The translations under genes and the position numbers were made by a program. From Ensifer adhaerens (GTDB taxonomy: Bacteria > Pseudomonadota > Alphaproteobacteria > Rhizobiales > Rhizobiaceae), in contig NZ_LGAP01000002.1 in assembly GCF_001270265.1 (NCBI RefSeq), forward strand, positions 494,001 to 558,000: 64,000 nt of DNA, given 5' to 3'. The stretch's first letter is position 1. Each line of letters opens with the position of its first letter. The notes beneath the pieces were generated by a model. That model saw only the letters and a program-made list of their open reading frames with translations, was not told the origin of the DNA and searched no databases. Positions 32,416 to 41,158 of this stretch are shown in pieces.

Positions 32416-34128
32416 ATGCAGCGCAAGCTGGTTGCGATCATGGTGGCGGATTTCGTCGGGTCGACCGCGGCGATGGAAGCTCATGAGGAAGAGGCTGTGG
32501 AATGCGTCTCCGCGTGCCTGAGGGCGGTAGGCGACACGGTCGCGCGCCACGACGGCCGGGTTTTTAACACGGCTGGCGATGCGGTGCTTGCGGAATTCAC
32601 GAGCCCGGTCAACGCTCTTCGCGCGGCCATGGAGGCGCGCAGTTCGCTTGCGACTATCCCCGATGCCACGCCGAACGACATGCGCTTCGGGCTGCATCTC
32701 GCCGATGTGCTTGCCGTCGGCGACGACCTCCGGGGAAATGGTGTCAATCTTGCCGCCCGGCTGCAATCGAGCGCTACCGCCGGCGAGATCGAGGTGTCCG
32801 AAGCGCTGTACGAACAGGTCGGCAGGGTCTCGCCCTGCGCCTTCGAAGAGATCGGCGAGCGTCGGTTCAAGGGTGTCACCGAACCGATGCGTGTCTACCG
32901 GGTCGGGACGACGGTCGACAGGCATCGGTTTCTCTCGGCGCCAACGCGCGAGGCGCCACCGGCCTCAATGCGGCCGAATTCGGTGATCGTCACGCCCTTC
33001 GTTGCCCTGGCGGCCGGACAGGAGGACCAGTCGTTCCTGACCGAAGGGTTGACCGATGACCTCACATTGGAACTCGGCCGGCTGAAGGGCCTGTTCGTCA
33101 GTTCGCGGTCGGCCTCCGTGGTGCTTTCCATCCGCGATCCCGTCGAGGTGGGCAGGGCGCTTGGCGTGCGTTATGTCGTTTCGGGCTCCGTGCGCAAGCT
33201 CGGCGGCCTCGTGCGCCTCGACGTGTCGCTGTGCGAGACCGCCCACGGGCATCTCGTCTGGTCCGACCGGATCGAGAGGCCGTTCGAGGAGCTGCTTGCC
33301 GTCATCGACGAGGTAACCGCCCGCATCGCCGCGACGGTGGCGGGGCGGATAGAGCAAGCGGAACTGGTCGCCGCGCGGCTGAAGCGGCCGGAAAATATGT
33401 CGGCCTACGAGTACTACCTGCTGGGGCTCGACCACCATCGCCTGATCGGCGTCGCCGATCGGCACATCGGCGAAGCTATGCGCTGGTTCAAGCGCTCCAT
33501 GGATGCGGACCCGACCTTCGGGCGGCCGGTCGCCATGCATGTGTGCGCCTGGAGCAACCTGCCGGATTTCGACCTTTCGGCCGGCGAACGGCAGGTCGCG
33601 CACGCACTCGACCTCGATCCAACCGACCCGGACTCCCATCGCATCATGGGTGCGATCAAGTGCATGGAGGGAGACTTCGTAGCATCGCGCCATCATCACG
33701 AGCGGGCGATAGAGCTTGCGCCCAACGATGCCTATATCGCCGGCCGTTGTGCGGCCTTCTACACCTATGTGAACGAGGCGGAGCGGGCGCTCGAGCTGCT
33801 CGACCGGGCAGAGATGCTGGATCCGTTCCTGCCGGTTTGGATCGTCGAGGAGCGCGTCGCCGCGCTCTATGTGCTCGGCCGGCACGACGAGCTTTTCGCC
33901 GTGGCGCGGGCGCTGCCTTATCAGACCCGGCGCACGCTGATCTATCGCATCGCCGCGCGAATGGCGCGCGGCGACGTCGACCGGGCACGGCAACTGGTGG
34001 CGCAGATCCAGGCGCTCGATCCGAAACTGTCGGCCGGCTACGTCCGCACCCAGGAGTTCTTTAAGGATCGGGCGATCACCGAAACGCTCGTCAACAGCGT
34101 GCACGCCGCAGGCTTGCCGCTGGTCTGA
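32416..34128 (+). CDS. Class III adenylate/guanylate cyclase with TolB-like and TPR domains
   Basis: 570 residues from the ATG at 32416; a GTG at 32368 would add 16. The cyclase domain (about 1-165) has the metal Asp in AIMVADFVGSTAAMEAHEEE, VFNTAGDAVLAEF with the second metal Asp, and NGVNLAARLQ with the transition-state Asn and Arg. The usual substrate-binding Lys of KxxGD is Asn here. A TolB/FlgO-like domain (about 190-320) starts near SVIVTPFVALAAGQEDQSFL, and TPR-like helices follow (about 350-550). No membrane span is seen. Rhizobial genomes carry many such proteins; the signal is unknown. Confidence 0.87.
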   Translation: MQRKLVAIMVADFVGSTAAMEAHEEEAVECVSACLRAVGDTVARHDGRVFNTAGDAVLAEFTSPVNALRAAMEARSSLATIPDATPNDMRFGLHLADVLAVGDDLRGNGVNLAARLQSSATAGEIEVSEALYEQVGRVSPCAFEEIGERRFKGVTEPMRVYRVGTTVDRHRFLSAPTREAPPASMRPNSVIVTPFVALAAGQEDQSFLTEGLTDDLTLELGRLKGLFVSSRSASVVLSIRDPVEVGRALGVRYVVSGSVRKLGGLVRLDVSLCETAHGHLVWSDRIERPFEELLAVIDEVTARIAATVAGRIEQAELVAARLKRPENMSAYEYYLLGLDHHRLIGVADRHIGEAMRWFKRSMDADPTFGRPVAMHVCAWSNLPDFDLSAGERQVAHALDLDPTDPDSHRIMGAIKCMEGDFVASRHHHERAIELAPNDAYIAGRCAAFYTYVNEAERALELLDRAEMLDPFLPVWIVEERVAALYVLGRHDELFAVARALPYQTRRTLIYRIAARMARGDVDRARQLVAQIQALDPKLSAGYVRTQEFFKDRAITETLVNSVHAAGLPLV

Positions 34129-34225
34129 CAATTGCCGTCGGGAAACGGGGTTTTTGCAGTTTCGCATCCGTCGAAAACCTTGGCGCCGTGCCACCGCGTG
34201 CTGCGCTCGACGGCGCCAGCGGCTT

Positions 34226-34969
34226 TCAGCTTGCACGCGCCAGCGCCACCGCATCGGCCCCCGCCGGGAAATGCAACTGTTCCGACACATCGTTGGCTGC
34301 GTGCCAGACTGCTTCCGCAACGTCCGTCTCCCTAGTGATCAGGGCCGGGCTTGCGAAAGCGGCGAAGACCGGCTGCGCGAACGCGGCATAGGGCTCAGGG
34401 ATCAGGTCTTCGATGCGTACGCCGGTGTTCTGCGAAAACCGCGTGCTCGGAGCATAGCCGGGCTCGACCAATTTGGCGCGCACGCCGAAGGCGCGAAGCT
34501 CGTGGGCGAGCGATCCGGTGAACCCTTCGATCGCCGTCTTGCTGGCGGTATAGGCGGCGGCCAGCGGCATGGCGGCGAGCGTCACGCTGGAGGTGACGTT
34601 GACCACGACGCCCGACCGTCTGCTGCGCAACTGCGGGATCACCGCCTGCGTCATCGCCATGACGCCGAACGTGTTGGTCTCGAAGATCTTGCGCACATGC
34701 GACATCGACGTTGCCTCGAAGGCGCCGACCACGCCGATGCCGGCGTTGTTGACGAGCGCATCGATCGGACCGCTTACCTCAAGGGCCGCCGAGATGCTTT
34801 CGGGGTCGGTCACATCCAGTTGCACGACGCGCATGCGCTCCGATCGGGGCAGAATATCCTCGCGCGGCGTGCGCATGGTCGCCACCACGTTCCAGCCGTT
34901 GGTGTGAAAAAGCCGGGCCGTTTCGAGGCCGTAGCCGGACGAGCAGCCGGTGATCAGTACGGTTTTCAT
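34226..34969 (-). CDS. Short-chain dehydrogenase/reductase (SDR)
   Basis: 247 residues of classical SDR: GCSSGYGLETARLFHTNGW (TGxxxGxG), LDVTDPES, NNAGIGVVGAFE, the catalytic Ser in VNVTSSVTLAAM and YxxxK in AYTASKTAIEGF, then VEPGYAPST. The Arg at TMRTPRED suggests NADP preference. The substrate is unknown. It is divergent from an AraC regulator across a 97-bp gap with repeated GTCCG motifs and is probably its target. Confidence 0.9.
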   Translation of the reverse strand: MKTVLITGCSSGYGLETARLFHTNGWNVVATMRTPREDILPRSERMRVVQLDVTDPESISAALEVSGPIDALVNNAGIGVVGAFEATSMSHVRKIFETNTFGVMAMTQAVIPQLRSRRSGVVVNVTSSVTLAAMPLAAAYTASKTAIEGFTGSLAHELRAFGVRAKLVEPGYAPSTRFSQNTGVRIEDLIPEPYAAFAQPVFAAFASPALITRETDVAEAVWHAANDVSEQLHFPAGADAVALARAS

Positions 34970-35015
34970 GACGGTTTCCTTGTTGGTTTCAATGGTGTCA
35001 TGCTACCGAACGAAA

Positions 35016-35065
35016 TCCGGACGATATATAATTGAAAGTCCGAATTTGATTTGCAATAGTCCGGA
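35016..35065. promoter_or_regulatory. Repeated GTCCG half-sites between SDR and AraC genes
   Basis: TCCGGAC (35016-35022, inverted), GTCCGAA (35038-35044) and GTCCGGA (35059-35065). The last two are direct repeats 21 bp apart, two helical turns, as expected for AraC-family half-sites. The last one abuts the araC-type start codon, so bound regulator would limit its own expression. Confidence 0.55.
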
Positions 35066-35066
35066 A

Positions 35067-35972
35067 ATGATTGATCCGCTCTCAGAAATCATCACGCTGC
35101 TGCGACCGCGCGCCGTGTTTACGAAAAGCATCAGCGGTGCCGGCCGCTGGGGCGTGCGTTATTCCGACTTCGGCCATCCCAGCTTCTGCACCATCCTTGA
35201 AGGTGCCTGCCGTCTGGCCGTCGACGGTCAGGACGCGCTGGTGCTCGAGGCCGGTGATTTCGTCCTCCTGCCGACAACGCCCGGCTTCACAATGTCGGGC
35301 TTCGAACCGGTTGCGCCGACATTCATCGATCCGAAGGCAGCGCCTGCTCCCGGAGACGAAGTTCGCCACGGTGATCCCGATGGACCGCCAAGCGTGCGGT
35401 TGCTCGGTGGCTACTTCGTCTTTGAAACGGACGATGCCGGGCTGCTGGTGTCGCTGCTGCCGGCACAGGTGCATGTGCGCGGCGCCGAACGGCTTTCGAT
35501 CCTGGTTCGGCTGTTGACAGAGGAAGCGGCCGAACAGCGCGCCGGTCGCGATCTGGTGCTGGCACGTCTTGTCGAGGTGCTGCTGATCGAGGCGCTGCGG
35601 CTGACCCAGCGGCCGGACGCCGCGCCGGGCTTGCTGCGCGGGCTCGCCGATCAGCGGTTGGCGGAAGCGATAAGGGCGATGCATGGCAACCCGGCGCGAT
35701 CCTGGACAGTGGCCGAACTGGCAAAAGCGGCCGGGCTCTCCCGCTCCGCCTTCTTCGAAAGGTTCACGCGCAACGTCGGCCTGCCGCCGATGGAATACCT
35801 GCTCGCCTGGCGCATGGCGATGGCAAAGGATCTGCTCCGCAGCCACAACGCCGACATTTCCGATGTCGCCGAACGCGTCGGGTATGGCTCGGCCAGTGCG
35901 TTTAGCACCGCCTTCAGCCGGCACGTGGGGCAGGCGCCGGGGCGATATGCGCGGGCGGCGGCGGTGGGGTAG
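35067..35972 (+). CDS. AraC family transcriptional regulator with cupin sensor domain
   Basis: 301 residues. The N-terminal AraC-binding/cupin-6 domain shows GHPSFCTILEGACRLAVDGQ and LEAGDFVLLPTTPGFTMSGF. The C-terminal double helix-turn-helix shows WTVAELAKAAGLSRSAFFER, FTRNVGLPPMEYLLAWRMAM, and ADISDVAERVGYGSASAFST with AFSRHVGQAPGRYARA. I placed the start at 35067, at the beginning of the cupin domain; longer frames would run into the divergent promoter. Confidence 0.9.
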   Translation: MIDPLSEIITLLRPRAVFTKSISGAGRWGVRYSDFGHPSFCTILEGACRLAVDGQDALVLEAGDFVLLPTTPGFTMSGFEPVAPTFIDPKAAPAPGDEVRHGDPDGPPSVRLLGGYFVFETDDAGLLVSLLPAQVHVRGAERLSILVRLLTEEAAEQRAGRDLVLARLVEVLLIEALRLTQRPDAAPGLLRGLADQRLAEAIRAMHGNPARSWTVAELAKAAGLSRSAFFERFTRNVGLPPMEYLLAWRMAMAKDLLRSHNADISDVAERVGYGSASAFSTAFSRHVGQAPGRYARAAAVG

Positions 35973-36308
35973 TCGGTTTGCTCCGTGCTGGTGTCTGCTG
36001 ACAAGGTCACGCCCGATTGTCCCGGAGAAAGTCGGTCCGATACAGTGATGTCCTCGAAGGCCGGTTCTATAGAATTGGCGAGCGAGCGGGTTGTCATACG
36101 CTACGTTCGCGGCGCTCCGGTTCGGCAAAGAGAGCGCATTCCGGTCGCCGGGCTGAAAGCCTTAACTGCGTAATCTACGGCATAACAATGCGGAATCCGG
36201 TCAAGGCGAACGTGGAGCGTCGGGAAGAGGAAGTCGCCAGCGCCACCTTGCCGAAACAACCAGTGAATGTAATAAATTCAACGTGGTTGAATCGATGAGG
36301 CGGGAACG
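35973..36308. other. 336-bp gap with no convincing gene
   Basis: Between the AraC gene and the AT-rich island. Base composition falls from GC-rich to AT-rich along it. Short open frames exist but lack ribosome sites and recognisable domains. The last 40 bp (around GTAATAAATTCAACG) are AT-rich and may hold the promoter of the following gene. I looked for a copy of the tRNA-Arg 3' end here and saw none. Confidence 0.5.
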
Positions 36309-36918
36309 ATGTGGGGTCTTTTCAAGAAGAAAAAACCAGAGAGCGAATTTCTCGCAATCCTTAAATTCGACGCCGATAATTATGCTGAGGCCGTTGAACG
36401 GCTTTTTATCCAAATGGATTCCGCAACACGAGCCCATGTTCTTGGCTTACGAGAATTTGCTGCCAGTGGTCTCCGTTATGTATTCCGAAGCCAAAAAGAG
36501 TGGCGGTGTCTTTACTTTAGATAATTTCATCCCGGATGTTGCGCAGAAATTGGAGCTTTCGCATGGCGATGAGATCAATTCGCGACGGTTGGCGTGGTTT
36601 TTGTTTGCAGCATTGTTGGGCCGCTTGGAACGATTATCAAAAACCAACAATGGTGCACTTACAGCAGGTGCAAAGATTTGGTGTTTGCTGGCGGAGGACG
36701 CCCATTTTTTGAAACGCCTACTTCCAAGCAACGTAGTCTGGCGGTCAGACGAAAAAGTCTGGTTTGATCTAACGCAGTCCGACCAAAAAATACTTGAGTG
36801 GACAGTCAATATCGCTATGCCGCCGATGTTTGCCGAACATGATGCAGTTGGCAATTTTGCGCAGACCCACGGTTTTTTCGTCTCGCCTTTTAAGAATCGC
36901 ATAGGCTTCATGCCGTGA
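36309..36918 (+). pseudogene. Unrecognised AT-rich gene, apparently frameshifted
   Basis: A first frame starts MWGLFKKKKPESEFLAILKF and continues to AEAVERLFIQ. The more convincing continuation lies in the next frame: MFLAYENLLPVVSVMYSEAK, then LDNFIPDVAQKLELSHGDEI, with NSRRLAWFLFAALLGRLERL following and a stop at 36918. Joined, they would give about 200 residues with no signal peptide or obvious catalytic motif. The switch lies between about 36400 and 36433. Alternatively, a separate gene starts at the ATG near 36433. Codon use and base composition are unlike the rest of the window, pointing to horizontal origin. No function can be offered. Confidence 0.45.
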
Positions 36919-36993
36919 TCTAATACCTGCGAATATTTAGCTCTGTGAAGCATACCTCAAATTCAGTTTGATGAAATCAATAGAGGGATTAAA

Positions 36994-37944
36994 TTGTTAC
37001 TTGCTGTCCTGGATTACTGTAAATATCGCCTGCGCAAGGGAAGATTTTCCAGTAGTCAGAATAATGAGATGGCTCTTGGCTTCGTCGATGCAGTGCCCGA
37101 TAATATAGTCGAGCAGCTTAATATTGGCGATTTTATATTCACACAGCGCTTAAATTCGTTTTGGTCTTGGGGTTTGATGTACTATGCATCATCAAATGTT
37201 GATCACGCCGCAATTTATGGAGGCGATGGTAAGGTCGGTCATATGACCTTGGCTGGAGGTAAGCTGCATTCCTTACGAGCAGTCGCGAAGGGCGCGCGGG
37301 TAATAATTGTCCGAATGGGACCCTTTGAGCTTCATAAGTTTAGTCTTGAGCTTGAAGCGCAACGGAAGAGGATCGACACAGGCTCAAAAGCCCGTCATCG
37401 ATTACCCCCGAAGATCCAGCTTGTAATTGCCGGACTGGATATAATTCACGGAAAATACCCTAATAGATTCAGATTTAAATTTTTTATAGAATTTTTCAGC
37501 TCCATAATTGCAATCTCCTATACATTGTATTTTTTTAGTGGCTACATAACAGTATTTACGCCAATCATACTCTCATTATACTATTTCATGCGCTTCTTTG
37601 TTCGAAATTCTTTTCGATATTTCAGAAAATATCCATCGTTGACGATGAGTTATCCAGACTTGCTGCTCCAAGCATATTTCAAGGCCGGGGGATTAATTTT
37701 CACTAACCTCGGCCCCATCGTCACCAACGACCTTATTGGGCTCCTTCCTTTGAAGGTATTCCTTAGCCTCGCTAGAAAGCGATCCGACGATGGCCCCGAT
37801 GACGATGTTGAGGAAGCTCGTAAGTTCTTCCGAGACCTTGTCGAAGGCTGGAATCTGGTAGACCTTGCCCAAGGTGCTGAAAACAAGAACTCCAACGAGC
37901 AAAATGATAAAGAGATTCAAGAAAGCTCGGACGACCCAAGGTAG
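36994..37944 (+). CDS. Membrane protein with permuted papain-like (YiiX/YebB-type) domain, probably lacking the nucleophile
   Basis: 316 residues, AT-rich. The N-terminal half has GDFIFTQRLNSFWSWGLMYY followed by VDHAAIYGGDGKVGHMTLAG, the GD...H pattern of permuted NlpC/P60-like amidases such as YiiX. A hydrophobic middle (about 165-205) holds two likely membrane helices. Then MSYPDLLLQAYFKAGG aligns by eye with the family's CSDLI..AY..AG motif, but the Cys position is Tyr (TAT; TGT would be Cys). The hydrophilic C-terminus (about 255-316) overlaps an opposing gene. Its start is TTG at 36994. The enzyme activity is doubtful. Confidence 0.65.
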   Translation: MLLAVLDYCKYRLRKGRFSSSQNNEMALGFVDAVPDNIVEQLNIGDFIFTQRLNSFWSWGLMYYASSNVDHAAIYGGDGKVGHMTLAGGKLHSLRAVAKGARVIIVRMGPFELHKFSLELEAQRKRIDTGSKARHRLPPKIQLVIAGLDIIHGKYPNRFRFKFFIEFFSSIIAISYTLYFFSGYITVFTPIILSLYYFMRFFVRNSFRYFRKYPSLTMSYPDLLLQAYFKAGGLIFTNLGPIVTNDLIGLLPLKVFLSLARKRSDDGPDDDVEEARKFFRDLVEGWNLVDLAQGAENKNSNEQNDKEIQESSDDPR

Positions 37945-38052
37945 TCCGACAAATAGCCGAAATGCAAAACTTCGAGAGTCCTTGGTTTTTCTCACTTCAT
38001 ACATCTCATTGATCCGAATTCGCTGTGAGGTTCTGAAATTCAAGCGGCCCAC
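37693..38052 (-). CDS. Small membrane protein of unknown family, convergent overlap with the preceding gene
   Basis: 119 residues: a basic N-terminus, one strong membrane helix (RAFLNLFIILLVGVLVFSTL), then an amphipathic stretch VSEELTSFLNIVIGAIVGSL and a charged tail SSEAKEYLQRKEPNKVV. The composition and helix design look like a real protein rather than an antisense shadow. Its last 252 bp overlap the 3' end of the 36994-37944 gene on the other strand, so one of the two ends may be mis-called. I do not recognise the family. Confidence 0.5.
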   Translation of the reverse strand: MGRLNFRTSQRIRINEMYEVRKTKDSRSFAFRLFVGLPWVVRAFLNLFIILLVGVLVFSTLGKVYQIPAFDKVSEELTSFLNIVIGAIVGSLSSEAKEYLQRKEPNKVVGDDGAEVSEN

Positions 38053-38397
38053 GATATAGCGATTCGTATCTGCTGTTGTTCCGAAAGCGCAACCGCCAAA
38101 GCATCGCCGGGTTGAGGGTAATCATATTGCTTGCATAGCTGCCGAATACAAATGCGCGGGTCCGGGCGGCGCATGGCGACAAGCGGATTGCAAAGCTTGA
38201 GCGTAAACGCCTCAAATAAATGATAGGTGAGAAAGCCGAGACGCCCGAGGCCGCGAGTGGCCTGTTGAGGACGTTCCTGCTCAACATCCGGCAGACTATG
38301 GAAATGAGTTTGCGGCGGTATGATCCCACGACAGGTGTGAAGAAGATTAAGGGAGCGCAATCAGTACGCGATTGGTTCTCTTGTTGAAAAAGAAAAA
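38053..38397. other. 345-bp gap beside tRNA-Arg with degraded coding-like sequence
   Basis: The plus strand reads as interrupted short frames, for example HRRVEGNHIACIAAEY near 38100-38145 and, one frame over, LLRTFLLNIRQTMEMSLRRY near 38260-38320. Stops fall between them. This looks like a decayed gene next to the 3' end of a tRNA, where integrases usually sit, but I cannot identify an integrase domain. Confidence 0.35.
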
Positions 38398-38474
38398 TGG
38401 CGCACCCGACAGGATTCGAACCTGTGACCTTTGGAATCGGAATCCAACACTCTATCCAGCTGAGCTACGGGTGC
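38398..38474 (-). tRNA. tRNA-Arg (anticodon CCG)
   Basis: 77 nt including an encoded CCA. The acceptor stem GCACCCG pairs with CGGGTGC, the D-arm contains AGCTCAGCTGGATAGAG, the anticodon stem TTGGA/TCCAA encloses loop TTCCGAT with anticodon CCG, and the T-arm is GGTTCGAATCC. It decodes CGG. Its 3' end faces the AT-rich island to the left. Confidence 0.95.
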
Positions 38475-38747
38475 ATCCGTTTGCAGCGAGGCCGCCGAAG
38501 CGGGCTGTGAGCGGTTCATAGCTTAGCTTGCGCGTCGCTTCAATGGTGAAATGACGGAGTTCGCAGGGGAATTTGCAAGCGGCTGCAAATTGATGCTCAC
38601 GTCAGCCGGCGGCCGGGCCTTTGGAATATGTCTGAGGAGGTGTCGGGCGGGGCGACTTAAGGCTTGTCGTGCGTGCCGCGTATGGGGGCGGCACGGGGAT
38701 CGGTTGGAATTCGTGTCTTCCAAGGCGAGGCCTTGCGCCAAGGCGTC

Positions 38748-38783
38748 AAAAACGCGTGGCCCGGCGACTGCCGGGCCATGCGT
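38748..38783 (-). terminator. Rho-independent terminator of the xylose-type ABC operon
   Basis: Read on the minus strand: GGCCCGGC-agtc-GCCGGGCC inside a longer stem with CGCAT/ACGCG ends, followed by TTTTT. It lies just downstream of the ATPase stop at 38793. Confidence 0.8.
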
Positions 38784-38792
38784 TGTCGTTGA

Positions 38793-39578
<786 letters not shown>

Positions 39579-39593
39579 TGGTCGGACTCCTTC

Positions 39594-40922
39594 TTACTTG
39601 GCACGGGCGCGGTAGATGGTGTCGAGCCAGACGGCCACGACGAGAACCACGCCGACGACGATGCGCTGGAACGGCGAGTCGATCCCCAAGAGCACCATGC
39701 CCGACTGCAGCGATTGCATGACGAGTGCGCCGATCATCGCGCCGGCGATCGTGCCGACGCCGCCGGCAAGCGACGTGCCGCCGATGACCGCGGCCGCGAT
39801 CGTGTAGAGCTCGTCGAGCTCGCCCTGCGCATTGGTCGCGGCATTGAGGCGGGCCGTCGAGATCGCGGCTGCAATGGCGCAGAGCACGCCCATCAGCATG
39901 AAGATCTTGACGGTGACCCAGCGGGTCTTGATGCCGGCGAGTTCAGCTGCCTCCGGATTGCCCCCGAGCGCAAAGACGTAACGGCCGAAGCGCAGGCGGG
40001 TGGCGATGAAGGTCATGACGATGCCGACGGCGACGGCCACCAGCACGGGAATGGCGATGCCGTGCGAGATCAGCAGGCCGCCGTCCGGCCAGGCGATGCC
40101 GTTGGCGTCGGCGTATTTGCGGGCGATGTTGATCGGCCAGTAATAAAGGTTGGCGATCGCGATCGCGCCCATTACCAGGATGCAGCCGAGAATGCCGAGG
40201 AAATACTCGGCCCAGACCGGCCGCAGCGGAAAGCCGAAACGCTTGCGCTGCTTGCGCGAGTTGAGGATGGCCCCGACGATGGCGATACAGGCGATGATGC
40301 CGACGATCCAGCTGGCCGTCGCCCCGATCGACCCCTCGGTGCCGCCGCCCATCAGGCGGAAGGTGGCGTTCATCGGTGCAACGGTCTGTCCGCTGGTGAC
40401 GAACCATGTGGCACCCCGCCAGACGAGCAGGCCGCCGAGCGTGACGATGAAGGCCGGCACGTTGAGGAAGGCGATGATCGAGCCCTGGAGTGCGCCGATC
40501 GCGGCACCAACGGCAATGCCGCAGGCAAGCGTGATGATCCAGATGGCGGGATGCTCGAGCCCCAGATATTGCGGCAGGACCTTGACCTGCATAACCGCCA
40601 TGATCATGCCGCAGAAGCCGAGCACGGAGCCGACCGACAGGTCGATGTTGCGGGTGACAATGATCAGCACCATGCCGGTCGCCATCACGGCGACGGAGGA
40701 GGTCTGAACCGTCAGGTTCCAAAGGTTGCGCGGCGTCAGAAACAGGCCGCCTGTCATGATCTCGAAGCCGAGCCAGATGATGGCCAGCGCGCCGACCATG
40801 CCGAGCAAGCGGGTGTCGATCTCGGTGGCGCGGAAAAAGCGCTTCACCGGGTTCTCGTCCGCATTGCGAGCACGGTTGGCCTGGGTGCTCTGTGTCTGGT
40901 TGCCCTGTGTGATGTCGGCCAT
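39594..40922 (-). CDS. xylH: Sugar ABC transporter permease (XylH-like, CUT2)
   Basis: 442 residues starting MADITQG. About ten hydrophobic segments with the BPD_transp_2 hallmarks VLIIVTRNIDLSVGSVLGFC, GLLVWRGATWFVTSGQTVAP, YVFALGGNPEAAELAGIKTR and AAAVIGGTSLAGGVGTIAGA. The large cytoplasmic loop with FPLRPVWAEY fits the XylH size class (longer than RbsC). It would form the pore for xylose or a related sugar with the ATPase at 38793-39578. Confidence 0.88.
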   Translation of the reverse strand: MADITQGNQTQSTQANRARNADENPVKRFFRATEIDTRLLGMVGALAIIWLGFEIMTGGLFLTPRNLWNLTVQTSSVAVMATGMVLIIVTRNIDLSVGSVLGFCGMIMAVMQVKVLPQYLGLEHPAIWIITLACGIAVGAAIGALQGSIIAFLNVPAFIVTLGGLLVWRGATWFVTSGQTVAPMNATFRLMGGGTEGSIGATASWIVGIIACIAIVGAILNSRKQRKRFGFPLRPVWAEYFLGILGCILVMGAIAIANLYYWPINIARKYADANGIAWPDGGLLISHGIAIPVLVAVAVGIVMTFIATRLRFGRYVFALGGNPEAAELAGIKTRWVTVKIFMLMGVLCAIAAAISTARLNAATNAQGELDELYTIAAAVIGGTSLAGGVGTIAGAMIGALVMQSLQSGMVLLGIDSPFQRIVVGVVLVVAVWLDTIYRARAK

Positions 40923-41158
40923 GGACGTGCCTTCCCCCCACTTTCTGTTGATGTCACCGCGTCTGCCGGCGCGAAATGGCCGGAATGGGACGCGACAAGT
41001 CTGATGATGAAGACAGCTGTCGAGCGCTTCTCTCGTTGGCGCCAATGCGTGCCCGAAGGTCCTTGCATTGTCCGCCCCGGTTGCACCTTGCGCAAGCGCC
41101 GCAACGGAGTGCGTTGCGGCGCTTGTCGAAGGTTAGAGCTCAACCCTGTCCGGGCGGC

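Noticed and set aside
32965-34320. A 451-codon minus-strand frame
   Set aside because: It is antisense to the cyclase/TPR gene, which has coherent domains.
35973-36308. Left attachment site of the island (copy of the tRNA-Arg 3' end)
   Set aside because: No stretch resembling the T-arm plus acceptor end was found by eye; composition alone does not define the boundary.
38053-38397. Possible integrase gene beside the tRNA
   Set aside because: Short frames are interrupted by stops, and no tyrosine or serine recombinase motif (R..HxxR..Y, or a Ser-type catalytic motif) could be seen.
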